From CAZRWD01 sp964603785 (GTDB taxonomy: Bacteria; Fermentibacterota; Fermentibacteria; Fermentibacterales; Fermentibacteraceae), in NCBI GenBank assembly GCA_964603785.1, contig CAZRWD010000003.1, forward strand, positions 124,001 to 188,000: a stretch of 64,000 nt of DNA, given 5' to 3'. Below are positions 56,756 through 64,000 of the stretch, one piece after another. Positions within the stretch are counted from its first letter, which is position 1. Every line of letters begins with the position of its first letter. The notes beneath the pieces were generated by a model that was given only the letters and a program-made list of their open reading frames with translations, did no database searches and was not told the DNA's origin. The position numbers and the translations under genes were made by a program.

Positions 56756-57217
56756 CTATCCACCGCGCCGACTGCAGCCCGCCGTCCCCTCCCCGGGACG
56801 GAGGATGGCGATCATCGCCAGAGAGACCCCCGCCCCGGCCAGGAGGCCGGTTGCGGTCCTCATGAGGAAGCTGCTCTCGTAAAGGCCCAGATGCTGCATC
56901 AGCCCGTCCGCCGCCAGGGGCAGTATCAGGAGGGCCGCTGCCGGGGGACCGATCCTGCCCGACAGGCGGTCCGGGATCAGCGCCCCCAGGGCCATGCCGC
57001 TCCAGAATGCCGTGCACCTTGCGCACAGACCCGACATGCCCCACGGGAGATCGATGCACCTCGCGGGAAACCTGTGGCAGGTCGCCGACAGGAAGCGGTC
57101 CAGCAACGCGGCGGACCGTTCCGGCACCAGGCCGTGCAGCCAGGAGGCTAGCGCCATGACCAGGGCCGGACCGGCGACGAGGATGCGGACCGGGCGGTTC
57201 CTCAGCCGTCCGCCCAC
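56756..57217 (-). CDS. DUF2085 family membrane protein
   Basis: 153 residues with three or four membrane helices. The signature CHRFPARCIDLPWGMSGLCARCTAFWSGMALGALIPD (CHxxPxRC...CARCT) marks DUF2085, small membrane proteins of unknown role with a conserved Cys/His group that could bind metal. Its start overlaps the end of the FAD oxidoreductase gene by 16 bases. Last gene of the minus-strand run from 64000. Confidence 0.85.
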   Translation of the reverse strand: MGGRLRNRPVRILVAGPALVMALASWLHGLVPERSAALLDRFLSATCHRFPARCIDLPWGMSGLCARCTAFWSGMALGALIPDRLSGRIGPPAAALLILPLAADGLMQHLGLYESSFLMRTATGLLAGAGVSLAMIAILRPGEGTAGCSRRGG

Positions 57218-58611
57218 GTCGATCTGGTCCAGTTGAAGCGCTCGCGCACCGAACCCTCCCCCAGGAGCTCGCGGGCGGCGTAGTCCCCCATCTCGAGAGA
57301 ATGATCCATGTTGTTGTAGCGGAAGAGGCCCTGGCGACCGCAGGTGACGATCCCGGGGATCCTCTCGACGGCGTCGAGGACGGCGGCGGACCGCCTGTCG
57401 TAGCCGAGGGCGTAGACGGGATAGGCGTGGGCCTGCCTCGCGACCGTGGACCCCATCACCTCGTCCCTCTCGAAGAGGCCGAGCCTCGCGCCCCCCTCGA
57501 CGCAGGCGGCCTCGAGCCCGGTGCCTCCGTGCCAGAGAGCGTCGTTCTCGTCGCAGGTGAATTCGAACACGACCTGGCCGCCCTCGTCGGAGGCCGTCGG
57601 ATCGAAGTTCTCGGGGATGGAGAGCCTGTTGAACCCGTAGCGGGGCTCGGGGGTGTAGATCCAGTGGTCCCGGGCCGCCGGCCTCCCGACGAGCTTCAGG
57701 GTCACGAACACGACGGCCCTGAATCGCAGTCCCGCGGCGGCCTCGCGTATCCCGTCCGGCAGGGCCGGGCCGAGGAGCCCGGCGAACTCCGGGAGGGGGA
57801 TCGTGTTGATCACGCCGGCGGCCTCGAGGGTGCCGGAGGAGGTCCGCACCGTGAAGCCCCCCCGGGGGGAGGCCTCGACGGATTCAGGCGGACTGTCGGT
57901 GATGACGGTCCCCCCGCCGCCCGTGATCCTCCCGGCGAGGGCATCTGCTATCCTGCCGATCCCGCCCCTGGGATAGTGGAAGAGGCTGACGAGGCTCCGT
58001 ATCTCCCTCCCGCCAGGCGCGAGCGTCGCCCTGACCAGGCCGGCGAGGCTGGGGACGGAGATCCTCTGGCTCGCCCAGTCGGAGGACATCGAGGAGGGCG
58101 GCATGCCCCAGAGCTTCTCCGTGTACGGTCCGAAGTAGATGTCGTAGAGCCTGCGCCCGAACCTGTCTACCACCCAGGTCTCGAAGCTGGCGTCGTCGGG
58201 TCCCCGCAGCGCGGAGCGGATCCTCGCCAGCGCGTAGCTGCCCAGCATGGCCGCGCCGCTCGCCGGGGGCATGCGCCTCAGCACGTCGGGAAGGCTGAGG
58301 GGATAGACGAAGTAGCGGTCCAGGAGCCTGATCCTGCTCATCCTCTCGAGCCTCAGGAGGTCGCCTCCCAGCAGCCCGGTCACCCTCTGCAGGATCCCGT
58401 CGTTCGAGGTGTGGAACCTGTGCGGCCCGTAGTCGAACCTGAACCCCCCGCAGCGGCGTGTGGCGGCCAGGCCGCCTATCTGCCCCTGCTTCTCCAGGAC
58501 GACGCACCTGACACCCCTCCGGCAGAGCACGTCCGCCGCCGACAGGCCGGCGAGGCCCGCCCCGAGGACCACGACGGTGTCGCCGGCCTTCAGCGGGGCT
58601 CGTCTATCCAT
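57202..58611 (-). CDS. FAD-dependent oxidoreductase of the UDP-galactopyranose mutase/protoporphyrinogen-oxidase-like group
   Basis: 469 residues from the ATG at 58611. The FAD Rossmann motif is VVVLGAGLAGLSAADVLCRRGVRCVVLEKQGQIGG (GxGxxG and the Glu at the strand end). FRFDYGPHRFHTSNDGI is the segment shared by amine-oxidase-fold sugar mutases and desaturase-like proteins. YTEKLWGMPPSSMSSDWASQRI and FHYPRGGIGRIADAL follow. The C-terminus has VTCGRQGLFRYNNMDHSLEMGDYAA, again typical of this set. Sugar-nucleotide or envelope lipid modification is plausible; the substrate cannot be read. Confidence 0.82.
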   Translation of the reverse strand: MDRRAPLKAGDTVVVLGAGLAGLSAADVLCRRGVRCVVLEKQGQIGGLAATRRCGGFRFDYGPHRFHTSNDGILQRVTGLLGGDLLRLERMSRIRLLDRYFVYPLSLPDVLRRMPPASGAAMLGSYALARIRSALRGPDDASFETWVVDRFGRRLYDIYFGPYTEKLWGMPPSSMSSDWASQRISVPSLAGLVRATLAPGGREIRSLVSLFHYPRGGIGRIADALAGRITGGGGTVITDSPPESVEASPRGGFTVRTSSGTLEAAGVINTIPLPEFAGLLGPALPDGIREAAAGLRFRAVVFVTLKLVGRPAARDHWIYTPEPRYGFNRLSIPENFDPTASDEGGQVVFEFTCDENDALWHGGTGLEAACVEGGARLGLFERDEVMGSTVARQAHAYPVYALGYDRRSAAVLDAVERIPGIVTCGRQGLFRYNNMDHSLEMGDYAARELLGEGSVRERFNWTRSTWADG

Positions 58612-60188
58612 CGCACCCTCTGCCTCTCGTCCGGCTCGACGAGAGGCCTGGCACGCACGTATCCGACCACGGCATCGTACAGGGTTATCCCCGCAGGGAC
58701 CGCCTCGAACTCCGAGAGGATCCCGTAGCCGACGTTGCCCTGCGCGAGGTAGCCGGTCGTGACGAGGACGTATCCGGCCCCCGGGTCGACCGGGAAGCCT
58801 CCTATGAGCAGCTGCTCGATCTTGGCCATGTCCGGCAGCGCCTGGTTCCTCACGGCGGTGAACCCGGCGGGCTCCATGTCCCGCCGACGCCCCTGCATCC
58901 CCGTCTCCAGGACCCGCAGGAGCTGCTCGCCGGTCAGTGTCACGAGGTAGAGGTCCTCCTCGAAGGGGATGGCCTCGTATATGATGCGCGGGGTGATCGG
59001 GCCCCTGGGAACTGCGGCCCGGATCCCGCCCCTGTTCATCAGCGCGACGTCGGCCCCCGAGGCCTCGAGCATGGCGTCCGCGACGAGCCTGCCAAGCGGG
59101 TGCTCGGCCGTCCCGCGGGGGATCTCCCGGGCAGCCTCGCCGATGACGTCGTCCATCCCGGCTTCGGCGACCGCGCGGAAACCCTCGATGAGGGCCCATG
59201 CGGCCGGGTCGGGGAGGAACTCGTCGTGCAGGAGGTTCACCAGGAGCTCGCCCCCGGGACACTCCCAGCCCACGAGGGATCGGGTCTCCGTGTCGATCCA
59301 GAGCCTCAGGTGGCAGAGTCCCGTGCCGTTGGCGTACCCCTGGACGACTATCGTGTGGGTGTAGGGGTTCACCCACGGCATGCGGAGCCCGAAGTGGGTA
59401 TGCCCGGAGATGATGAGGTCGATCCCCGGCACCAGCGTGGAGAGCTCGGCGTTGTTGAGCGCGAAGTCCTTCTCGAACCCGGTGCCGGCCTGCGCCGCCG
59501 CGACGACTCTGGAGACGTATCCGTCGGGATCGGAGGGCTGCCCCAGGTGCGAGAGGATGAAGACCAGGTCGGCGCCCTCGTTGCGCACCCTCTCGATCTC
59601 GGCGCGCACCGCCTCCTCCTCCGGGAGGAAGATGTAGCCCTCGAGAAGCCCGGGATCCACCAGCCCCCAGGTATCGGTCGTGCAGAGCCCGATGAGCGCT
59701 ATCCTCACGCCTTCGTACTCGAGCATCACGTGCGGGAGGACCGGCTCGGGAACGAGGCCGGTCTCCACCGAGACCAGGTTGCACCCCAGGACCGGGAAGC
59801 GCGCCTCGCGGGCGAGGGCGAGCGCGTTAGCGACCCCGTCGTCGAAGTCGTGGTTGCCCAGCGTCCAGGCCTCGTAGCCCGCGAAGTTCATCCACTCGAC
59901 GACGGACATGCCCGTGTCGGAGTTGCCCACGGGCGTTCCCTGGTAGATGTCGCCCGCGTCCACGAAGAGGCAGTACATGCCTTCCGCCGCCCGTTCCCTG
60001 CGCACGGCGTCCACGTAGCCCAGGAGCCACGCGCCGCCGCCGATCCCGGGCGGGAAGTCGGGGTTGAGGAATGTCGCATTCCTGGGGGTTATCCCCCCGT
60101 GCACGTCGTTGGTGTGGATGACGTCGAGGCTGAACACCCCCCCCGAGACGGGGACGGCGGCCGCCAGGGCGAGGAGGAGCAGCCTCAT
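58590..60188 (-). CDS. Secreted 5'-nucleotidase / metallophosphoesterase (UshA-like)
   Basis: 532 residues from the ATG at 60188, with GAGGTG upstream. Signal peptide MRLLLLALAAAVPVSGG. The calcineurin-type domain holds DVIHTNDVHGG, DAGDIYQGTPVGN, GNHDFDDGV, FILSHLG and SGHTHFGL, the full dimetal set. The C-terminal 5'-nucleotidase domain has RLVADAMLEASGADVALMNRGGIRAAV and TGEQLLRVLETG. It likely dephosphorylates nucleotides in the periplasm. It overlaps the FAD oxidoreductase gene by 22 bases. Confidence 0.93.
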   Translation of the reverse strand: MRLLLLALAAAVPVSGGVFSLDVIHTNDVHGGITPRNATFLNPDFPPGIGGGAWLLGYVDAVRRERAAEGMYCLFVDAGDIYQGTPVGNSDTGMSVVEWMNFAGYEAWTLGNHDFDDGVANALALAREARFPVLGCNLVSVETGLVPEPVLPHVMLEYEGVRIALIGLCTTDTWGLVDPGLLEGYIFLPEEEAVRAEIERVRNEGADLVFILSHLGQPSDPDGYVSRVVAAAQAGTGFEKDFALNNAELSTLVPGIDLIISGHTHFGLRMPWVNPYTHTIVVQGYANGTGLCHLRLWIDTETRSLVGWECPGGELLVNLLHDEFLPDPAAWALIEGFRAVAEAGMDDVIGEAAREIPRGTAEHPLGRLVADAMLEASGADVALMNRGGIRAAVPRGPITPRIIYEAIPFEEDLYLVTLTGEQLLRVLETGMQGRRRDMEPAGFTAVRNQALPDMAKIEQLLIGGFPVDPGAGYVLVTTGYLAQGNVGYGILSEFEAVPAGITLYDAVVGYVRARPLVEPDERQRVRWIDEPR

Positions 60189-60198
60189 CCCGCCCACC

Positions 60199-61395
60199 TC
60201 ACAGCGAGAAGGCCCGCGAGGCCGAGATGACGATCGTCGTGCGGGTCTCCTCGATCATCAGGCTGTCGCCCGCATCGAGCGAGAGCATCGCCGGGAGGTC
60301 CTGCTGGTCCCACGAGCGCGGGGTGAACGAGCCGCCTGCATCCAGGGTCCATCCGTCCGGGAGGGTGAAGCCCATGCCCGCCGTGAAGGATGCCGCGTTC
60401 AGCGCACGGTCGACCGGCGAGCGGTCGTACCTGAAGCCGAACCTGCAGACCGGGCCGCCGGGGATGTGGTTCTCGATGCCGGCCGAGGCGTGCCATGCGT
60501 CGTCCATGCCCATGTCCACGCCGTCGAGCTCCGCCCCCGACATGGCGCGGTAGGCGACCTCGGCGGTGAACCTGCTGCGCAGGGCGTTGCCCGGAAGCCA
60601 GGATGCGCCCAGGCTCACCTCGGGCGGGAGATCGTAGTCGCCCTCGAAGCCGCCCGACCAGCCCAGGGAGAGGATCTGCTCCGCCCCGGCGCACACCGTG
60701 AGCCTGGGGGACGGCTCGAGGAGGATGGAGAGCCTGCCGGCGAACCCCGACAGTTCCGCGGACTCCGAGACCTCCTCGTCGGTGATCCCGGGATCGATCC
60801 AGTCCCTCGACCAGGTGAAGTCCCTGGAACCCGAGAGCAGGCCTCCGCCCACGCCGACCCCCAGGAGGCCGGACACCCTGAACGCCGCCGCGAGTCCGAT
60901 CTCCCCGAGCATGCCGCTGGAGGTCAGCTCCTCGAACCCGACCGGCACGTAGTAGTCGTTGTTGATGGTCCTGTCGTAGTCGTAGTCGAAGGAGCCCCTC
61001 GCCCGGAAGCCCAGCCCCAGGGCCAGGCCGGGCGGCAGCCAGGACACCTCCGAGAGCGAGGCGGCGATGCCCGCCGGCAGGAGCCGGACCGTCCTGTTGA
61101 ACGCGTGCTCGGCCTCTCCGATGGAGCTGCCGAACTCGTCGTACACGGTCCTGGTCCTCTTCTCAGTCTCCAGCTCGAGCGCTCCCGACAGCCCGGTCGA
61201 GAGGCCCGGACCGACCAGGAGCAGCGCGGCGGGGTTGGACAGGGCGCCCAGGGCGGTCGGGTCCATGAACCCGGCACGGCCCGTCGAGAGCGCGGCTCCC
61301 CCCCCCGAGGGGGCCCAGCCGCCGGTCGAGAGAAAGGTCTCCGGAAGGCCGGCGGCCATGACCGCCGATGTCGCAAGCACGCATAGAAGAGTCAT
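60199..61395 (-). CDS. Outer-membrane beta-barrel protein of unknown function
   Basis: 398 residues. Signal peptide MTLLCVLATSAVMA. SPGSGG-like early stretch STGGWAPSGGGAALSTGRAGFMDPTALGALSNPAALLLVG resembles the start of PorV and FadL-like barrels. Alternating amphipathic strands then run to the end (TTIVISASRAFSL). Ligand unknown. It sits between the 5'-nucleotidase and the HhH-barrel gene, 10 and 13 bases away, in one transcription unit. Confidence 0.78.
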   Translation of the reverse strand: MTLLCVLATSAVMAAGLPETFLSTGGWAPSGGGAALSTGRAGFMDPTALGALSNPAALLLVGPGLSTGLSGALELETEKRTRTVYDEFGSSIGEAEHAFNRTVRLLPAGIAASLSEVSWLPPGLALGLGFRARGSFDYDYDRTINNDYYVPVGFEELTSSGMLGEIGLAAAFRVSGLLGVGVGGGLLSGSRDFTWSRDWIDPGITDEEVSESAELSGFAGRLSILLEPSPRLTVCAGAEQILSLGWSGGFEGDYDLPPEVSLGASWLPGNALRSRFTAEVAYRAMSGAELDGVDMGMDDAWHASAGIENHIPGGPVCRFGFRYDRSPVDRALNAASFTAGMGFTLPDGWTLDAGGSFTPRSWDQQDLPAMLSLDAGDSLMIEETRTTIVISASRAFSL

Positions 61396-61408
61396 CGAAA
61401 CCCCCGGC

Positions 61409-63847
61409 CTACCAGCGGAAGTCCAGCTGGCAGCTGAAACCGTAACCGGTCGATCTGTCGCCGAAGTCGGTGACAGTCCCCGCGGGATCGCCCTCGTAGT
61501 GGTACTGGTCCTCGGGGTCGGGCCTGTAGAGCCCGTTCCTCGGGAAGACCGTGTCCTTCCTGAGCACCCTCAGGCGGAGCTGGAGCATGTCCGACACGGT
61601 CTGCTTGAGGGTTATGTAGAACTTGGTGCCGCGTCCGTCGAGGAAGTCTATCCCGGTGTCCTCGAACTCCCACTGGCTCATCCCGTCCGTCGTCCAGAGC
61701 GTTGTCCCGCCAAGGACCGAGAAGTCGTCGGTGAAGCGGTGCTCCCACCTCGCGCTTATGTAGCCGCCGGTCATCAGGCGGTCGTCGTCGTACCGAGGGT
61801 TGGGCGTGAGCTCGACGGCGCCGGCGCGCAGCGAGATCTCGAAGAAGTCGTCGCCCGGAGGCAGGATGAAGGTGCGGAGGGTGACCTCGTGGGTGACGGA
61901 GCTCGTCGGGACGACATCCTGCATCTTGGTCTTGTCCTGCAGCTTGTACTTGAGGCGGAACCTCACCGGGAAGACCGGCCTGTACTCGACCTCCCCCTGG
62001 AACCGGTAGTTCTCGAACCCCCATGGCACGGACCGCCAGAGGTCGAGGTACACCCTGGGGAACACGACCTGCCGGCTGACCTGGAAGCGTGACTCGAGGT
62101 ACAGCCCCTCCTCGGGCTTGGGCACCGGCCAGCCGGCCAGCTCGCCCATGAGCGGGTCGTTCAGGTAGTAGGGCTTCTCGAAGATGGTGTCGTCGAAGCG
62201 CGCCTGCTCGGCGAAGCCCCTGTTGTAGGGGTTCGTGTAGCCCAGCCCGTACCGGCGCCATGCGCCCAGGATGTAGAACCAGTCGTTCTGCCAGCGGACG
62301 CTGGAGATCATCGCCGTGGCGTCGTTGTCCTGGACTGCGGCCTCGGCCTCGAACGAGAGCGGGCCCAGCACGGTCTGCCCGCTCACCGACCAGACCCCGA
62401 GACCGTCTCCGTCGGGCATGCCCTCGTACTCCGGGCAGATCCAGTTCTCGGCGTCGCCGGGTATGTCGATCTCCTGGGGATCGGGGTCGAGGGAGTCGCT
62501 CCACGAGACGGCCATGACCCCGGCCCCGAGGGCCGTGCCGTACGGCAGCAGGCCTCCCAGGTCCACGATCCCGTAGCCGCCGGCGGTGGTCTCCCTGACG
62601 GCCCCGGCCTGCCAGGTGGTCCTGAACGGGGTCAGGACGAGGGCGTTCGGGGTGCCGTCCGAGTTGACGATCGCATCCCTGGGGGCGCTCGAGAAGAACC
62701 CGAACCCGACGAGCCTGCCCGCCCTGGCCTCCATCGCCGCCCCGGTGAAGGCGAACTGCCTGGTGGAAGTCAGGTCCGGATGCAGGCCCCACGGCCTGTA
62801 GAGGGTGCGGCTCATGAACTCGTCGGTGTTGTCCAGCATGAGGCCCTGGCCCAGGGAGAGCCTGTAGTTGCCGAGTATGACCTGTCTGACAGGGCCGAGA
62901 TGGGACAGCGAAGCGAAGGCCTTGGCCACGTCATAGGTGTCTCCCAGACCGCCCAGGTCGAAGTCCGACACCAGGCCGTACCCGGAGGTGGAGGAGGCCC
63001 CCCGCGACACCCTGAGACCGGCGCGGAAGCGGTCGCCCACACCGAGGCGCAGGTTCTGCTCGGTGCCGGTCACCCCCCTTGCCTCGAGGAGCTGCCCGTA
63101 CTCGTCGGATATCCTGTCGTGGAGGGCGGCGCTGTCGACCGGGGAGCCGGCGTAGCTCCTGCCCCCGCTGCCGAAGTCGGACAGGGCGCTGGCGAGGCCG
63201 TCGAGCCTGGAGTCCAGCCCCTCCTCGCCCGCCCACCTGCCGGAGGCCGCATCCACCGAGACGCGGAGGGAGCCGAAGACCTCCATGCTGCTCAGGTCGA
63301 GCTCCCTGACGGCGATGAAGTCCCTCATGTTCCGGTAGCCGTAGTAGGAGAGGTTCTCCGTGCCCCTGAAGGAGGTCACCCCCGAGACGGGACCCATCTC
63401 GGCGAGCCTCCTCTCCACCGCCGCGGCGTCCACAAGGCTGACCCTGTCGAGCATCCTGAGATCCCAGTGGGTCAGGTCGTTGGCCGGGAGCGGCCTCACC
63501 AGGAGGTCCTCCCACAGGTCGACGGCCGCGTCGCCGGGGCCGTCCTCGGTGGCCAGCCTCTCCATGACGTCCAGCACCGCCGGGCTTATCCGGCCGGGCG
63601 GCGGCGGCAGGACCGAGCAGTTGCTCCTCAGCCACCCGAGCTCGACCGCCGTGAAGCCCGGTATCTCCATCACCTCGTAGATGTCGCCGATGCCGCCGGT
63701 TTCCAGGATGTAGGCATGCAGGGCCGACGCCTGGGCGTCCGTCAGGCCCTCGAGGGCCTCGAGCTCCTCCAGCCCGGCCGAGTTGAGGTCGATGCCGGGG
63801 ATCGAGGGCTGCAGCAGGAGCGCGGCCGCGAGGAGGCTAGAAAGCAT
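61409..63847 (-). CDS. Secreted helix-hairpin-helix (ComEA-like) protein with large C-terminal beta-barrel
   Basis: 812 residues. A short signal (MLSSLLAAALLLQPSIPG) is followed at once by a helix-hairpin-helix pair: IDLNSAGLEELEALEGLTDAQASALHAYILETGGIGDIYEVMEIPGFTAVELGWL, a ComEA-type DNA-binding motif. A second related segment occurs near residues 120-155 (LRMLDRVSLVDAAAVERRLAEMG). From about residue 170 it is a long series of barrel strands ending STGYGFSCQLDFRW with aromatic Trp. The layout suggests an outer-membrane pore with periplasmic HhH domains; DNA uptake is possible but unproven. Confidence 0.82.
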   Translation of the reverse strand: MLSSLLAAALLLQPSIPGIDLNSAGLEELEALEGLTDAQASALHAYILETGGIGDIYEVMEIPGFTAVELGWLRSNCSVLPPPPGRISPAVLDVMERLATEDGPGDAAVDLWEDLLVRPLPANDLTHWDLRMLDRVSLVDAAAVERRLAEMGPVSGVTSFRGTENLSYYGYRNMRDFIAVRELDLSSMEVFGSLRVSVDAASGRWAGEEGLDSRLDGLASALSDFGSGGRSYAGSPVDSAALHDRISDEYGQLLEARGVTGTEQNLRLGVGDRFRAGLRVSRGASSTSGYGLVSDFDLGGLGDTYDVAKAFASLSHLGPVRQVILGNYRLSLGQGLMLDNTDEFMSRTLYRPWGLHPDLTSTRQFAFTGAAMEARAGRLVGFGFFSSAPRDAIVNSDGTPNALVLTPFRTTWQAGAVRETTAGGYGIVDLGGLLPYGTALGAGVMAVSWSDSLDPDPQEIDIPGDAENWICPEYEGMPDGDGLGVWSVSGQTVLGPLSFEAEAAVQDNDATAMISSVRWQNDWFYILGAWRRYGLGYTNPYNRGFAEQARFDDTIFEKPYYLNDPLMGELAGWPVPKPEEGLYLESRFQVSRQVVFPRVYLDLWRSVPWGFENYRFQGEVEYRPVFPVRFRLKYKLQDKTKMQDVVPTSSVTHEVTLRTFILPPGDDFFEISLRAGAVELTPNPRYDDDRLMTGGYISARWEHRFTDDFSVLGGTTLWTTDGMSQWEFEDTGIDFLDGRGTKFYITLKQTVSDMLQLRLRVLRKDTVFPRNGLYRPDPEDQYHYEGDPAGTVTDFGDRSTGYGFSCQLDFRW

Positions 63848-64000
63848 ATCCCACCCCGGCCTGGTGCGTGAGTTCGAGGTCGGGATGCGTCTCTACCGCG
63901 TAGCTGAGCCGGATCCCCTCGACCTCGACCGCGATGCCGCCGGTGAACGAGGCCGGGGAGGACTTCACCCCCGCCATGAGGGAGACCGGGCCGACGGGGA
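63837..64000 (-). CDS. Outer-membrane protein, C-terminal end only
   Basis: The last 53 codons of a frame entering from the right edge: ...VSLMAGVKSSPASFTGGIAVEVEGIRLSYAVETHPDLELTHQAGVGYAF, then TAG. The alternating strands and terminal Phe mark an outer-membrane barrel. The 'THPDLxLTHxxGVGYxF' ending is like that of PorV/PorQ-type proteins. It overlaps the HhH-barrel gene by 11 bases. The start is outside the window. Confidence 0.65.
   Translation of the reverse strand, partial: PVGPVSLMAGVKSSPASFTGGIAVEVEGIRLSYAVETHPDLELTHQAGVGYAF

Overview
The window is high-GC bacterial DNA packed with tight, overlapping operons. The organism looks Gram-negative and didermic. It has outer-membrane beta-barrels ending in aromatic residues, a TonB/ExbB/ExbD energising set, a TonB-dependent receptor, a PorV-type protein, lipobox lipoproteins and FlgD/type-IX-like C-terminal domains. 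GWxTD proteins, a 2-oxoacid:ferredoxin oxidoreductase, a split glycine decarboxylase and frequent GTG/TTG starts fit an anaerobic member of the FCB group or a nearby candidate phylum (for example Fermentibacterota, Krumholzibacteriota or Eisenbacteria). That placement is inference; no rRNA lies in the window.

Layout. 1-4437 (minus): Na/Pi transporter, DUF3006, rsmI, a CDP-alcohol phosphatidyltransferase and inositol-phosphate synthase, probably ending in inositol lipid synthesis. 4522-7686 (plus): polyprenyl-phosphate phosphoribosyltransferase, ispE, tRNA-Gln (beginning inside ispE), L25 and pth. 7757-9415: a methionine-rich lipoprotein, divergent from an exonuclease-murA-lipoprotein operon (9510-12569). 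12562-13730: a RAYT transposase unit bounded by a perfect 35-bp inverted repeat. 13790-23132 (minus): envelope and secreted proteins (lipoprotein, two proteins with C-terminal sorting-like domains, two GWxTD proteins, a PorV-like barrel). 23234-28742 (minus): tonB, exbD, exbD, exbB and a TonB-dependent receptor.

28963-40543 (minus): a long co-directional run starting with gcvT-gcvH-gcvPA-gcvPB, then two small proteins, a GlmL/MutL-like ATPase, a barrel-domain partner and four uncharacterised, partly overlapping membrane-protein genes. The last six to eight genes are the best candidate here for an undescribed system. 40611-47553: small unknown gene, pckA (minus), HAD phosphatase, MFS transporter, membrane protein and a B12/radical-SAM protein, followed by a nested palindromic REP cluster (47555-47741). 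47758-50667: iron uptake, with a DtxR-FeoA fusion under its own operator, feoB and a Cys-rich peptide. 50642-54896 (minus): korDABC with a cyclic-2,3-diphosphoglycerate-synthetase-like GTPase. 55072-56742 (plus): a secreted protein with a near-consensus promoter and a degenerate serine-hydrolase-like protein. 56756-64000 (minus): DUF2085 protein, FAD-dependent oxidoreductase, 5'-nucleotidase, outer-membrane barrels and a secreted HhH-barrel protein; the last gene is cut by the window edge.

Two genome-wide habits show. Several promoters place the -10 box 6-7 bases before the start codon with no ribosome-binding site, implying leaderless mRNAs. Gene junctions use ATGA/GTGA overlaps, and GC-rich terminator-like hairpins lack a U tract.
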